A DNA stretch of 11,015 nucleotides from Chloroflexota bacterium (GCA_016875755.1 VGOX01000041.1:1-11015), one strand, 5' to 3'. Shown: positions 1-7,347, counted from the stretch's first letter. The notes: generated by a model not told the origin, from the sequence alone. Made by a program: numbers and translations.

Positions 1-54
1 ATTGTACAACAAAAGGCAGCAGACAAGAATCCGTTCGAGAAAATAGAAGCAGGT

Positions 55-1284
55 TCAGGCTTGAGGTTGAGGCGCGGAATTTGAATCCGCTTTTGGTAGT
101 TTGAATTTCATCCATACGACAGAAATAGAAATGAGATTTGCGGCGAGTGCGATCCAGAATGGAGTTTGGGGTGAGACGCGTGCCCAGAGCTGTGCGCCGA
201 TCCATGGCATGGGCAGGGAGAGCAAGCCGAGCGAGGTGCCGAAGAAGCCGAATGCCAGCCCGCGTTTTTCTTCAGGGACGACTTTCGAGATCAGCGATTC
301 GTAGGCGGGGATGAGGCTGCCGTAACCGAGACCAAAGAAGCACATGGCAAGGATGAACCCTGTGAAGCTGCTGGAGTTGAGCAGCGTAAAGAGACCCAGA
401 CCGTTTAGCGCGAAACCGATGACCATTGCAACACGTTCGCTGAGTTTGTCCACCATGGCTCCTGCCAGCGGTGCGGCGATGATGGCGGTGACACCAACTG
501 CCGCGTTGACGATGCCGATCTCGCTCAGGTTGAGTTTGCCAATATCTGAAAGGTAGATGGGGAAGAGTTGCCCGATGAGGCTGTAAGAGGTGTCGCCGAC
601 TGCGTCTGTGACCCAGATCCAGGTGAGGATGCCGCCGCCGACGAGCAGGGTGAAGATGGCGGTGAGTTGTCCCTTGAAGCCGTCGAAGGTGGGCTTGACT
701 GCATCTCGGACGGGTTTGAAGCGTTCGTTGGTTGCCATCCACACCCGCAGGATGGTGGCGGTGAGGTAAAAGCCGAATGCGACGCGCATCATGAATGCGA
801 AGCCAAGTTCGTATGCTAGAAAACCTGCGAGGGCGGGTCCAATGACCATGACGGTTTGATAAATGCCTGTGGTTACGCCGAATACACGTCCACGCGATTC
901 TTCTGAAGATTGCTCAGAGATGTATGCGCCGAAACTCGGTCCGACCACGGAATTGGATATGTATTCAATGCTCAAGCCGATCAGCACCCATTGCCAGTTG
1001 GGGGCGAATGCAAAGATGAGATAGCCAAAGACGGCGATGGAACTTCCGATCGCCATGATGCGCAGCCGTCCGATGGTGTCTGAAAGCCAGCCGCCAAAAA
1101 TTTGCAGCACCATTGGCACAAGGGAGGCGAGGGTGAAAACCATGCCGACTTGTATGACGCTTGCACCAAGGTCGAGCATGTAGAGTGACAACATGCTGTA
1201 CGCCATTTGTCCCGCGATGTTGGCGAAGATCATACCTGCCAGAAACCAGCGCAGGTTGACATTGAGAAGGGGTTTATTGTCCAT
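55..1284 (-). CDS. MFS transporter, 12-TM, probable drug or metabolite efflux
   Basis: A 409-residue inner-membrane major facilitator protein. Hydrophobic segments run the whole length, in two halves joined by a charged central loop (about residues 184-206). The MFS motif A lies between TM2 and TM3 (GGWLSDTIGRLR, about 64-75), with a degenerate copy in the second half (GAMVDKLSERVAM, about 275-287). The paired EESRGRVFG (about 128-136) and EEKRGLAFG (about 338-346) loops are typical of the family. The frame is open further upstream, to 1425. I chose the ATG at 1284 because the extra 47 residues are polar, Ser-rich and overlap the upstream gene. At 1284 the order is TAA-C-ATG, one base after that gene's stop, so translation is probably coupled; no Shine-Dalgarno is visible. 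Family assignment is firm. The substrate cannot be read from the sequence, although the fold class resembles multidrug or sugar-phosphate exporters. Confidence 0.88.
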   Translation of the reverse strand: MDNKPLLNVNLRWFLAGMIFANIAGQMAYSMLSLYMLDLGASVIQVGMVFTLASLVPMVLQIFGGWLSDTIGRLRIMAIGSSIAVFGYLIFAFAPNWQWVLIGLSIEYISNSVVGPSFGAYISEQSSEESRGRVFGVTTGIYQTVMVIGPALAGFLAYELGFAFMMRVAFGFYLTATILRVWMATNERFKPVRDAVKPTFDGFKGQLTAIFTLLVGGGILTWIWVTDAVGDTSYSLIGQLFPIYLSDIGKLNLSEIGIVNAAVGVTAIIAAPLAGAMVDKLSERVAMVIGFALNGLGLFTLLNSSSFTGFILAMCFFGLGYGSLIPAYESLISKVVPEEKRGLAFGFFGTSLGLLSLPMPWIGAQLWARVSPQTPFWIALAANLISISVVWMKFKLPKADSNSAPQPQA

Positions 1285-1285
1285 G

Positions 1286-2923
1286 TTATTTGATGAGGTT
1301 GTTGAATGCCCATGAAAGCTGCTTGAGTAATTCGGGGTTGAAGACCCTGAATGCTTCCATGTGACCCGAGATGGGTAGGATAAAACTGATGGCGATGGAA
1401 TAGGCGACGAGTGAAACGCCTGCAATTGCGGTGCCGACCATATACAGGCGATTGTCTTTTAGTTGGGAGAGTCCCTGCCAGAAGCCAGTTACTGCCAGAA
1501 TGGACAGAGCAGGGATCAGGTCCAGCAGGTAGCGCATGGTGGTGAAGAAGAAAATCTGCAAGGTCAGGAATGTCATAAAGGAGACGCCTGTCAGGGTGAA
1601 TAATATCCAGCGGAAAGTTTTGTCTTTTTTGCCCCAAGCCCAAACTGCAAACAACAAGAAAGGACTGGCTGTGAGTATGCCTGTAATGCCTTCGCCAAGT
1701 AAAAGGTAAAAGCGCGGATATTCTTTTTCAAGCCAATCGGGGCCAGACCAACGTGTTGGAAAATAGTATGGAAAGATTTCCCGTTTTTCCAGCGCGTTGA
1801 AAAGTGTTTTGTATAAATTTGGGGGGATGTATGCAGGGGAGAAGGTTTCGTCAAGTGACTCGTACAGGTTGTAGCTAGTGATCTGATGGCGTAAGCCAAA
1901 TTCCGTCACTGAGCCAAAGCGGGAAAAATTGTAGCCACCGTACGCAATTGCGCCGATCACAAGCGGAAGTGCAAACGCGAGGGTGAGCGAAATGAACTGT
2001 TCTCGGCGTGTTTTTATCACCCAGAAGAGCATGAGAAGTGAAATGAATGCCACTGCTGGGACCAGTGTTGTGCGCGAACCTACCGCCAGCGCCAAAAACG
2101 CACCAGATAATGCCAGCCTTGAACGGGATGGGGTTGCAATGGCATTGAAGAACCAATACAGGCCGCCAAGCAAGAAGAACTGTCCGCTGATGATGGCGGC
2201 TTCATAGATGCGGGCTTCGATCAAAATATATAGAGTGGGGTTGACCAGACCCATGAACAGAATCCCGACCAGAACTGCCCAGCGCGGAATATTGCTAAAG
2301 TATTTTTTCCATACGTCTAAAACAAGCAAAACCGCGAATATAAATGTTCCCACAGTAAATAAAAAGGTAATTACCTTGTCGCCGACCTCTTGCGGAGTAA
2401 ATAGCTTGAAAACCGCGAGTGCCAAAGCGGGGGCGGGTCCCCAATAAAGATAGTATTTTCCATTGTAGAGTGTGGCGTCCCAAAGCAGAGGGATGCCTTC
2501 ACGGGTGCGCGGTTCGTACGGATTTTCGAGGGCAACCAGGGCGGGGTCAGGCGCTACATCTACATGTGTTTGCCCATTGCGGAAGGCTGTCGCCAGCAGG
2601 TCGTAGTAGCTTGTCTCGTTGGGGAAGGTTGTCCATAAACCGATGGATACGTACCAGACGTAAACAAGGATGACAACTGTGCCAAGACTTATCACTGCAA
2701 GATTCATCTGGCCTGTCGTGGTATGAAATAAATGACCGAGAAAATTATTTTCGCGATAAATAAGCGCAATCGTAAGAATAAAAAACCCAAGGAAAAATGC
2801 AAGCCAGCGTCTCACCCCCCATACGGGGTTATTATCCAGCCCGAATTGGTTGGCAAAGAGAGTGGTGGCAAGCAAACCTATACCAATGCCCCCAAGCGCG
2901 ATTCGTATCCATTGTTTTGACAT
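1286..2923 (-). CDS. Polytopic membrane protein, GT-C glycosyltransferase-like
   Basis: A 545-residue integral membrane protein with about ten or more hydrophobic segments. The first lies at about 7-24, then 39-57 and 74-95, followed by a long polar loop (about 98-157) and further helices to the C-terminus. The loop contains TSYYDLLATAFRNG (104-117), and YNGKYYLYWGPAPALAL (153-169) leads into the next helix. An LALAVGSRTTLVPA stretch follows (277-290). This layout recalls bacterial GT-C/PMT-like transferases, in which the first large extracytoplasmic loop holds the catalytic acid and lipid-phosphate sugars are donors. I do not see an unambiguous DD or DE motif, so the enzyme activity is inferred. 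A TTG two codons upstream (2929) is also in frame. I prefer the ATG at 2923 because a TAAAAT -10 element ends 6 nt before it. It forms a pair with the MFS gene, whose ATG lies one base after this stop. An alternative is a non-enzymatic polytopic protein of unknown role. Confidence 0.6.
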   Translation of the reverse strand: MSKQWIRIALGGIGIGLLATTLFANQFGLDNNPVWGVRRWLAFFLGFFILTIALIYRENNFLGHLFHTTTGQMNLAVISLGTVVILVYVWYVSIGLWTTFPNETSYYDLLATAFRNGQTHVDVAPDPALVALENPYEPRTREGIPLLWDATLYNGKYYLYWGPAPALALAVFKLFTPQEVGDKVITFLFTVGTFIFAVLLVLDVWKKYFSNIPRWAVLVGILFMGLVNPTLYILIEARIYEAAIISGQFFLLGGLYWFFNAIATPSRSRLALSGAFLALAVGSRTTLVPAVAFISLLMLFWVIKTRREQFISLTLAFALPLVIGAIAYGGYNFSRFGSVTEFGLRHQITSYNLYESLDETFSPAYIPPNLYKTLFNALEKREIFPYYFPTRWSGPDWLEKEYPRFYLLLGEGITGILTASPFLLFAVWAWGKKDKTFRWILFTLTGVSFMTFLTLQIFFFTTMRYLLDLIPALSILAVTGFWQGLSQLKDNRLYMVGTAIAGVSLVAYSIAISFILPISGHMEAFRVFNPELLKQLSWAFNNLIK

Positions 2924-2938
2924 TCGCAAATTTTATCA
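2924..2938 (-). promoter_or_regulatory. Extended -10 promoter giving a leaderless start
   Basis: On the minus strand the sequence reads TGATAAAAT-TTGCGA-ATG. This is a TGn extended -10 with hexamer TAAAAT (2935 to 2930), then six bases and the ATG at 2923. With the last -10 base at -7, the expected +1 is the A of the ATG. No -35 hexamer or Shine-Dalgarno is visible. Promoter identity is inferred from the match and its position. Confidence 0.55.
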
Positions 2939-2954
2939 TTCGATTTGATTTGTT

Positions 2955-2970
2955 TGCTATAATCCATTTC
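2955..2970 (+). promoter_or_regulatory. Consensus extended -10 promoter giving a leaderless start
   Basis: The plus strand reads TGCTATAAT-CCATTTC-ATG. This is a perfect TATAAT (2958-2963) with an upstream TGn, and seven bases then separate it from the ATG of the cysteine desulfurase at 2971. The normal initiation distance places +1 at 2970 or 2971, leaving no room for a 5' leader. No -35 hexamer is recognisable at the usual spacing, which an extended -10 can tolerate. It lies back to back with the minus-strand promoter in the same 47-bp gap. Confidence 0.68.
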
Positions 2971-4122
2971 ATGATTTATTTCGATTATGCCGCCACAACC
3001 CCTGTTGACCAACGTGTTTTAGACGCGATGATGCCGTATTTCCGCGAAAACTTCGGGAATCCATCGTCCATTCATCGGCTGGGGCAACAAGCCGAAGCAG
3101 CGGTGGAGCAGGCGCGGGAGAAGGTTGCGGCGGTGTTGGGCTGCCGTGCGGATGAAATTATTTTCACGTCAGGCGGTTCCGAAGCGGATAATCTTGCCCT
3201 GCGCGGCGCTGCAATCATACGGCGTAACGCCTCAGGCGGGACCTGGATCCTGACCGCCAAGACCGAGCATCCTGCCGTGAGTAAGACGGCTTTGCAACTC
3301 GAAAAAGAATACGGCTTCCAACTCGAATGGCTGGATGTGGACGAATTCGGCGGCGTGACCGTTGACGCGCTGGCCAAAGCAGTTTGCAACGACACTCTGT
3401 TGGCGTCTGTGATGTATGCCAATAACGAAATTGGCACGATCAACCCGATTGCGAATTTGGCAGAAGTCGCCAAGGCGAATAACATCCTTTTGCATACCGA
3501 TGCCGTTCAAGCCGCCGCGTACCTTGATGTGAATTTTTCAACCCTCGGCGTGGACCTGATGTCATTGGGCGGACATAAATTTTATGGACCAAAAGGTGTG
3601 GGCGCCTTGTACATCCGTAAGGGGACGAAACTTCTTCCGCACCTGACAGGTGGCGGGCAGGAGTTCAGTCTGCGGGCTGGGACGCATAATGTGCCGTACA
3701 TTGTCGGCTTTGCGGAGGCGTTATCTCTTGCAGCAGAGGAACGTGAAGCGCGCACCGCGCATGTCAAACCGATGCGTGACCATATTATTGGAAACGTACT
3801 AGAAACGATTTCCGATTCTCGATTAACAGGCCACCCCGAACAGCGTTTGCCCAATCATGCTTCATTCGTCTTCAAAGATGTAGACGGGAATTTATTGCTC
3901 CAACTTCTTGATGCCGCAGGTTTTGCCTGCTCATCTGGCTCCGCCTGTAAAACAGGCAACCCCGAACCCAGCGACGTGATCACTGCACTGGGCTATTCCC
4001 GCGAATGGGCGTTAGGCTCCCTGCGAATTACACTCGGCAAAGATACCACTGCGGAACAGGTTGATTCCTTCTTGAAAACCCTGCCGTCCCTTGTTGAAAA
4101 AGCAAGAACTCTCAATCGCTAA
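2971..4122 (+). CDS. Cysteine desulfurase, NifS/IscS-like, PLP-dependent
   Basis: A 383-residue cytosolic class V aminotransferase-fold enzyme. It removes sulfur from L-cysteine as an enzyme persulfide, giving alanine and supplying Fe-S cluster or thiolation pathways. Family landmarks are present: the N-terminal YFDYAATTPVD (3-13), GGSEADNLAL (68-77), the PLP-stacking His in TEHPAV (H100), HTDAVQ with D177 and Q180 at the cofactor, the Schiff-base Lys in GGHKFYGPKGVG (K203), RAGTHNVP (235-242), and the active-site loop SSGSACKTG with the likely catalytic Cys326. Length is normal for the family. The frame is open upstream to 2797, but family alignment and the TATAAT 7 nt upstream fix the ATG at 2971; the mRNA is probably leaderless. 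No scaffold (IscU), MnmA or ThiI gene lies nearby, so iscS, nifS and tRNA-thiolation roles cannot be separated. It heads the plus-strand block, and the next gene starts 30 nt after its stop. Confidence 0.93.
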   Translation: MIYFDYAATTPVDQRVLDAMMPYFRENFGNPSSIHRLGQQAEAAVEQAREKVAAVLGCRADEIIFTSGGSEADNLALRGAAIIRRNASGGTWILTAKTEHPAVSKTALQLEKEYGFQLEWLDVDEFGGVTVDALAKAVCNDTLLASVMYANNEIGTINPIANLAEVAKANNILLHTDAVQAAAYLDVNFSTLGVDLMSLGGHKFYGPKGVGALYIRKGTKLLPHLTGGGQEFSLRAGTHNVPYIVGFAEALSLAAEEREARTAHVKPMRDHIIGNVLETISDSRLTGHPEQRLPNHASFVFKDVDGNLLLQLLDAAGFACSSGSACKTGNPEPSDVITALGYSREWALGSLRITLGKDTTAEQVDSFLKTLPSLVEKARTLNR

Positions 4123-4152
4123 CTAAGCGACTATTTGACCATTCACTAACCC

Positions 4153-5637
4153 TTGAAAACAAAGATTATTACCCTCGAATCTCACGATGACCTAATCTCC
4201 GTCCGCGATAAATTATCGTGGGCGAAGACGCCGCGCATTTTGCTGGTGTGGCCCAAGTATGAGAAGGTCACCCTGCGATTGCTGGATTTGAAAGTCTTGC
4301 AACGGCACGCAGATTCACTTGGGGCGCAATTGGGATTGGTCACACGCCGTGCCAATGTGCGGCGAGATGCTGAATCGCTGGGGATTCCCGTTTTCAAATC
4401 GACAGTATCGGCTCAAAAGGACCTGTGGCCTGCCTCTGCACCCCGAACACAACGCACGCCTCCGCCGCCGCGCCGTGACTTGCGGGCAATGCGCGATGAG
4501 GTCTATGAAAAAGAGCCAGCGTGGCGCACGTCGCTTTTGGGGAGGGTGGTCACTTTTACAGCGGGGGTAACTGCCATTTTGGTGCTGGCAGGCTTGTTTG
4601 TCCCGCGTGCGGCGGTGATTGTACATCCTGAAACGCGGATGGAGTCCATCGTAATCCCTGTCAGCGCAAGTCCGTCTTTTGAGGCGGTTTCGATCACAGG
4701 GAATGTCACTGCCCGAACGATTTCGGTCACGGTGGATGTGGAACAATCGAAAGCGGTCAGCGGGGTGGTTTCGCTGCCAAAGACGAAGGCGCGGGGTGTG
4801 GCGCAGTTCATGAACCTGACCGCGGATGAAGTGACCATCCCTGCGGGGACAATCGTATCTGCCGCACCGTCCATCCGTTTTGTGACGTTGAACGATGCCC
4901 GCTTGCCCGCGGGTGTGGATGAGATCGTAGCAGTCCGCATTGAGGCGTTGGCGGGAGGGAGTGATGGAAACGTGGGAGTTGGCGCGGTGCAGTTTGTCGA
5001 AGGCTCGCTTGGGCTTTCGATGACGGTCAGCAACCCTGAGCCGCTCGCAGGCGGTATCGACGTAAAAGGGATCGGCGCCAACGAAGCAGACCGTGAGAGA
5101 TTACGCGAGTCCGTCTTACAGGAAGTGCAACACACCGCCGAAGAACAGATCCGCAGCCAGATCGGAACCAATGACTTGTTGCTGACCGAAACTCTTGAGA
5201 TCACCGAAGTCTTGATGGAGGAATTTTCTCCGCCTGTTGGGGAAGCGGGCAGCTCTCTCAATTTACGGATGCAAATAGTAGTATCTGCGCTTTATATTTT
5301 TTCAACAGATTTGGAGCAGCTCGCTTCCTCCACCATGAACGCCGCCATCCCACAGGGATTTGTCCCACAGGGCGAGCTAACTTTTGAACTGCTTTCCATG
5401 CCTGTGACAGATACATCTGGCACTACCTATTTTGATCTTAACGTGACCCAAACCATACGCCGCAATATAGACATTCTCGAAATTCTCTCGTCCATTCGCG
5501 GAAAAAAACTTGAACAAGCACAGTCTGAGTTGCAAAGCCGATTTATTCTGCGTGAAGAACCGCAGATCACCATCACCCCTTCATGGTGGAACTATCTTCC
5601 GCTAATTCCCTTCAATATTTCAGTGGAGGTAAATTAG
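4153..5637 (+). CDS. Baseplate J/gp47-like single-pass membrane protein
   Basis: A 494-residue protein in four parts. (1) An N-terminal alpha/beta domain (about 1-90) contains HDDLISVRDKL and RILLVWPKYEKVTLRLLDLK, and looks like a small nucleotide- or partner-binding fold. (2) A Pro/Arg-rich linker follows (about 93-111, including TPPPPRRD). (3) One transmembrane helix lies at about 130-152. (4) The large remainder includes a region resembling the baseplate J-like domain (GVAQFMNLTADEVTIPAGT, 215-233, through to about 325). Such proteins are annotated as baseplate J family in Chloroflexota-type genomes, but no other phage tail gene is present here. It is therefore probably a resident envelope protein whose ectodomain shares the fold. 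The start is a TTG two codons after an in-frame TAA, with no ATG nearby and no Shine-Dalgarno, so it is uncertain. The stop codon overlaps a palindromic repeat. Function is unknown; position suggests co-transcription with its neighbours. Confidence 0.72.
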   Translation: MKTKIITLESHDDLISVRDKLSWAKTPRILLVWPKYEKVTLRLLDLKVLQRHADSLGAQLGLVTRRANVRRDAESLGIPVFKSTVSAQKDLWPASAPRTQRTPPPPRRDLRAMRDEVYEKEPAWRTSLLGRVVTFTAGVTAILVLAGLFVPRAAVIVHPETRMESIVIPVSASPSFEAVSITGNVTARTISVTVDVEQSKAVSGVVSLPKTKARGVAQFMNLTADEVTIPAGTIVSAAPSIRFVTLNDARLPAGVDEIVAVRIEALAGGSDGNVGVGAVQFVEGSLGLSMTVSNPEPLAGGIDVKGIGANEADRERLRESVLQEVQHTAEEQIRSQIGTNDLLLTETLEITEVLMEEFSPPVGEAGSSLNLRMQIVVSALYIFSTDLEQLASSTMNAAIPQGFVPQGELTFELLSMPVTDTSGTTYFDLNVTQTIRRNIDILEILSSIRGKKLEQAQSELQSRFILREEPQITITPSWWNYLPLIPFNISVEVN

Positions 5638-5697
5638 ACGATAGACCATTGGCCGCGGATGATGGATGAAAGTTTTCATGGTCCGTGGTCCGCCGTC
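5637..5697. repeat. GAC/GTC-rich intergenic repeat, copy 1
   Basis: The left part, GACGATAGACC-NNNNN-CCGCGG (5637-5658), matches copy 3 (8397-8418) at all 17 bases outside the 5-base spacer. The right part, CCGTGGTCCGCCGTC (5683-5697), matches copy 2 (7325-7339) at 13 of 15 bases. A small inverted repeat, ATGAAA-GT-TTTCAT (5666-5679), lies at the centre. It begins on the last base of the upstream TAG stop and fills the gap before ruvX. No T-tract follows, so it is not an obvious terminator. Confidence 0.6.
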
Positions 5698-5708
5698 GCT
5701 AAGCAGCC

Positions 5709-6125
5709 ATGAGAATCCTTGCAGTTGACCACGGCGAAAAACGCATCGGCCTCGCGCTCAGCGACCCGACTGCTACCATCGCCAGCCCTTTGAAAGTCAT
5801 CCAGCACGTCTCGCGCATCATCGATGCCGCGCAAGTTGCCGACATTGCCGCACACAACGAAGTCGGCTTGATCGTTGTTGGACAATCGTATGATGACGAT
5901 GGGGAGCCAAATCCCGCAGGACGCCGCGCGGGACGCTTCGCCGATGAACTCCGCAACCAGACGAACATCCCCATCCAAATGTGGGACGAATCGCACAGCA
6001 CCCAGATCGCCCGCGCCGCCCGCATCGAACTCGGCGTCTCGCGCAAAAAACGCGCAGGTCATCAGGATGAATTTGCAGCAGTGGTAATATTGCAATCCTA
6101 TCTTGAAGCTAATCGTAAATCGTAA
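5709..6125 (+). CDS. ruvX: RuvX/YqgF Holliday-junction resolvase-like nuclease
   Basis: A 138-residue RNase H-fold protein of the YqgF/RuvX family, whose members act in pre-16S rRNA 5' processing and/or Holliday-junction resolution in the cytosol. Visible motifs are the N-terminal LAVDHGEKRIGLALSD (4-19, acid D7), VVGQSYDDDGEPNPAGRRAGRFADEL (56-81), WDESHST (92-98, acid E94) and DEFAAVVILQSYL (120-132, acid D120). The three-acid catalytic set D7/E94/D120 is complete, and the length is typical. The ATG at 5709 is preferred because it puts the first beta strand directly at the N-terminus. No strong Shine-Dalgarno precedes it. The last four codons and the stop lie in an AATCNNA heptamer repeat (6111-6124), so the extreme C-terminus (NRKS) is repeat-derived. 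The following mltG matches the yrrK-yrrL gene order known from Bacillus. Confidence 0.93.
   Translation: MRILAVDHGEKRIGLALSDPTATIASPLKVIQHVSRIIDAAQVADIAAHNEVGLIVVGQSYDDDGEPNPAGRRAGRFADELRNQTNIPIQMWDESHSTQIARAARIELGVSRKKRAGHQDEFAAVVILQSYLEANRKS
6111..6124. repeat. AATCNNA heptamer tandem repeat, 2 units
   Basis: Two perfect AATCGTA units lie in tandem across the last codons and stop of ruvX. They are the same heptamer type as the four-unit array at 6162-6189. They read as N-R-K-S-stop in the ruvX frame. Confidence 0.6.
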
Positions 6126-6130
6126 ACTTT

Positions 6131-6149
6131 CCCTGAATCTGTCGAAGGG
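6131..6149. repeat. CCCTGA-type short dispersed element
   Basis: The 19-base CCCTGAATCTGTCGAAGGG resembles the CCCTGAGCCTGTCGAAGGG class of short repeats. From memory I recall this class as common between genes in many bacterial genomes. It sits between the two heptamer arrays, and its outer bases (CCCT/AGGG) are complementary. Only one copy occurs in the window, so the assignment rests on recalled sequence similarity. Confidence 0.4.
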
Positions 6150-6161
6150 TCTTCAATTGCC

Positions 6162-6189
6162 AATCCAAAATCACAAATCGAAAATCCGA
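6162..6189. repeat. AATCNNA heptamer tandem repeat, 4 units
   Basis: Four consecutive 7-bp units (AATCCAA, AATCACA, AATCGAA, AATCCGA) run without a gap to the A of the mltG ATG at 6190. The first four bases are invariant and positions 5-6 vary. The array takes the place where a Shine-Dalgarno would be expected, and none is present. It is a low-complexity repeat and possibly a translation-initiation or spacer region. Confidence 0.65.
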
Positions 6190-7302
6190 ATGCGCCGTTA
6201 CCAATACTATTTCATCCTTGCTTTTCTAATCCTCATCTCCTGTGGATGTGTTTTTACATTCCTCTATCACATCCCCGCCCGCACTTCATTGTTGTATGGC
6301 CCGCCCGCGAAACAGCTCTCCATCTCGAACCGCATCGAATATGCGTCACGCCTGCTCATGCACGGTGACATTCTCTCCACTCCGCGTGACCCAAATGGAA
6401 TTGAACAGACCTTCCGCATCGAGCAGGGCGAATCCGTTTTCTCGATTGCGGGTCGTCTGGAAAGTTTCGGCTTTATCACCAGCGCTAACGCCTTCTACGA
6501 TTATGCCGTGTATACAGGCATCGACCTCACCATTCAGGCAGGCGATTTCAAAATCAGCCCCGCCCAATCCATCATTGACATCGCGCAAGCACTGCAAAAA
6601 TTTTCCCCATCGGATGCTTCTCTCGTGATCCTCCCAGGCTGGCGGATGGAAGAGATTGCCGCCTCACTCCCAACCTCGGGCTTGTCCATTGCGCCCGAAG
6701 CCTTTCTCTCCGCTGCAGCAACTCCGCCCGCCGTGATCGCAGAGTTCTCCCCAGCCAGCATGGAAGGCTTCTTCTTCCCAGACACCTACACTCTTCCGCG
6801 CGAAACCACTGTCGATCAATTGCTGTATGTCATCGCCCGCAACTTCACAATCCGCATCACGGACGATTTGCGTTCCGCCTTCTCCGATCGCGGGCTGACC
6901 GTCTACCAGGCAGTCATCCTCGCTTCCATCGTCGAGCGCGAAGCCATCCACACCGAAGAAGCGCCGATTGTTGCATCGGTCTATCTCAACCGCCTCGCCA
7001 TTGGCATGAAATTAGACGCCGACCCAACCGTTCAATACGCTCTCGGTTATCAAATTGATACGAAATCCTGGTGGAAAAGCCCGCTCTTTTTGAATGACCT
7101 CAAGGTCAATTCACCTTTTAACACCTATCAATTTATTGGCTTGCCGCCTACGCCCATTTCCAACCCTAGCATCGAAGCATTACAAGCTGTCGCGTACCCA
7201 TACACGACCAATTATTACTACTTCCGCGCCGTATGTGACGGCTCAGGCTATCATGTCTTCGCGGTTACCCTCGAAGAACAAATAGCAAATGCCTGCCCGT
7301 GA
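6190..7302 (+). CDS. mltG: Endolytic murein transglycosylase MltG (YceG-like)
   Basis: A 370-residue membrane-anchored YceG-family lytic transglycosylase. The family cuts nascent glycan strands and so helps set glycan length. The N-terminus has one hydrophobic segment (about 6-27). A LysM-like region follows (TFRIEQGESVFSIAGRLESF, 74-93). The catalytic domain carries MEGFFFPDTY (191-200), ASIVEREA with the likely catalytic Glu249 (245-252), VASVYLNRL (261-269), MKLDADPTVQYALGY (273-287) and SPFNTYQFIGLPPTPISNPS (308-327). All hallmark segments are present and the length is normal. The frame extends back to a TTG at 6103, but that extension overlaps ruvX and reads through repeats, so the ATG at 6190 just before the hydrophobic anchor is preferred. 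L15-I16-S17-C18 resembles a lipobox, so lipidation at Cys18 is possible. It closes the plus-strand block. Confidence 0.93.
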   Translation: MRRYQYYFILAFLILISCGCVFTFLYHIPARTSLLYGPPAKQLSISNRIEYASRLLMHGDILSTPRDPNGIEQTFRIEQGESVFSIAGRLESFGFITSANAFYDYAVYTGIDLTIQAGDFKISPAQSIIDIAQALQKFSPSDASLVILPGWRMEEIAASLPTSGLSIAPEAFLSAAATPPAVIAEFSPASMEGFFFPDTYTLPRETTVDQLLYVIARNFTIRITDDLRSAFSDRGLTVYQAVILASIVEREAIHTEEAPIVASVYLNRLAIGMKLDADPTVQYALGYQIDTKSWWKSPLFLNDLKVNSPFNTYQFIGLPPTPISNPSIEALQAVAYPYTTNYYYFRAVCDGSGYHVFAVTLEEQIANACP

Positions 7303-7307
7303 ATTAC

Positions 7308-7347
7308 AGACGATGGACGGCACACCGTGGTCTGCTGTCCATCGTCT
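7308..7347. repeat. GAC/GTC-rich palindromic repeat, copy 2, at convergent gene ends
   Basis: The outer arms AGACGATGGAC (7308-7318) and GTCCATCGTCT (7337-7347) are perfectly complementary over 11 bp. Pairing continues inward, with one wobble and one mismatch, to the central ACC-GT-GGT. It sits between the mltG stop and the stop of the convergent membrane protein gene. It could act as a bidirectional terminator hairpin, but no T-tract follows on either strand. Parts of it match copy 1. Confidence 0.7.

Noticed and set aside
1..54. Sequence left of the MFS stop codon
   Set aside because: It has no supported gene, hairpin with T-tract or repeat, and is too short to interpret at the window edge.
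1285..1425. N-terminal extension of the MFS gene to 1425
   Set aside because: The 47 extra residues are polar and Ser-rich and overlap the upstream gene. The ATG at 1284, one base after that gene's stop, fits the family better.
2797..2970. N-terminal extension of the cysteine desulfurase to 2797
   Set aside because: It would overlap the divergent gene and run through its promoter. The family N-terminus starts at MIYFDYAATTP.
4123..4152. Loosely repetitive ACTAA/ACTATT/ACCATT stretch in the 30-bp gap before the baseplate-like gene
   Set aside because: The period is irregular (7-8 bp) and too short to separate from chance. It is only vaguely like repeat copy 1.
4503..5261. A 252-codon open frame antisense to the baseplate-J-like gene
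   Set aside because: It is Ser/Thr/Ala-rich with no recognisable motif, and lies wholly opposite a better-supported gene. It looks like a complementary-strand shadow of that gene's codon pattern.
6103..6189. TTG start of mltG inside ruvX
   Set aside because: The extension reads through repeats and would put a basic tail before the membrane anchor. The ATG at 6190 is the natural start.
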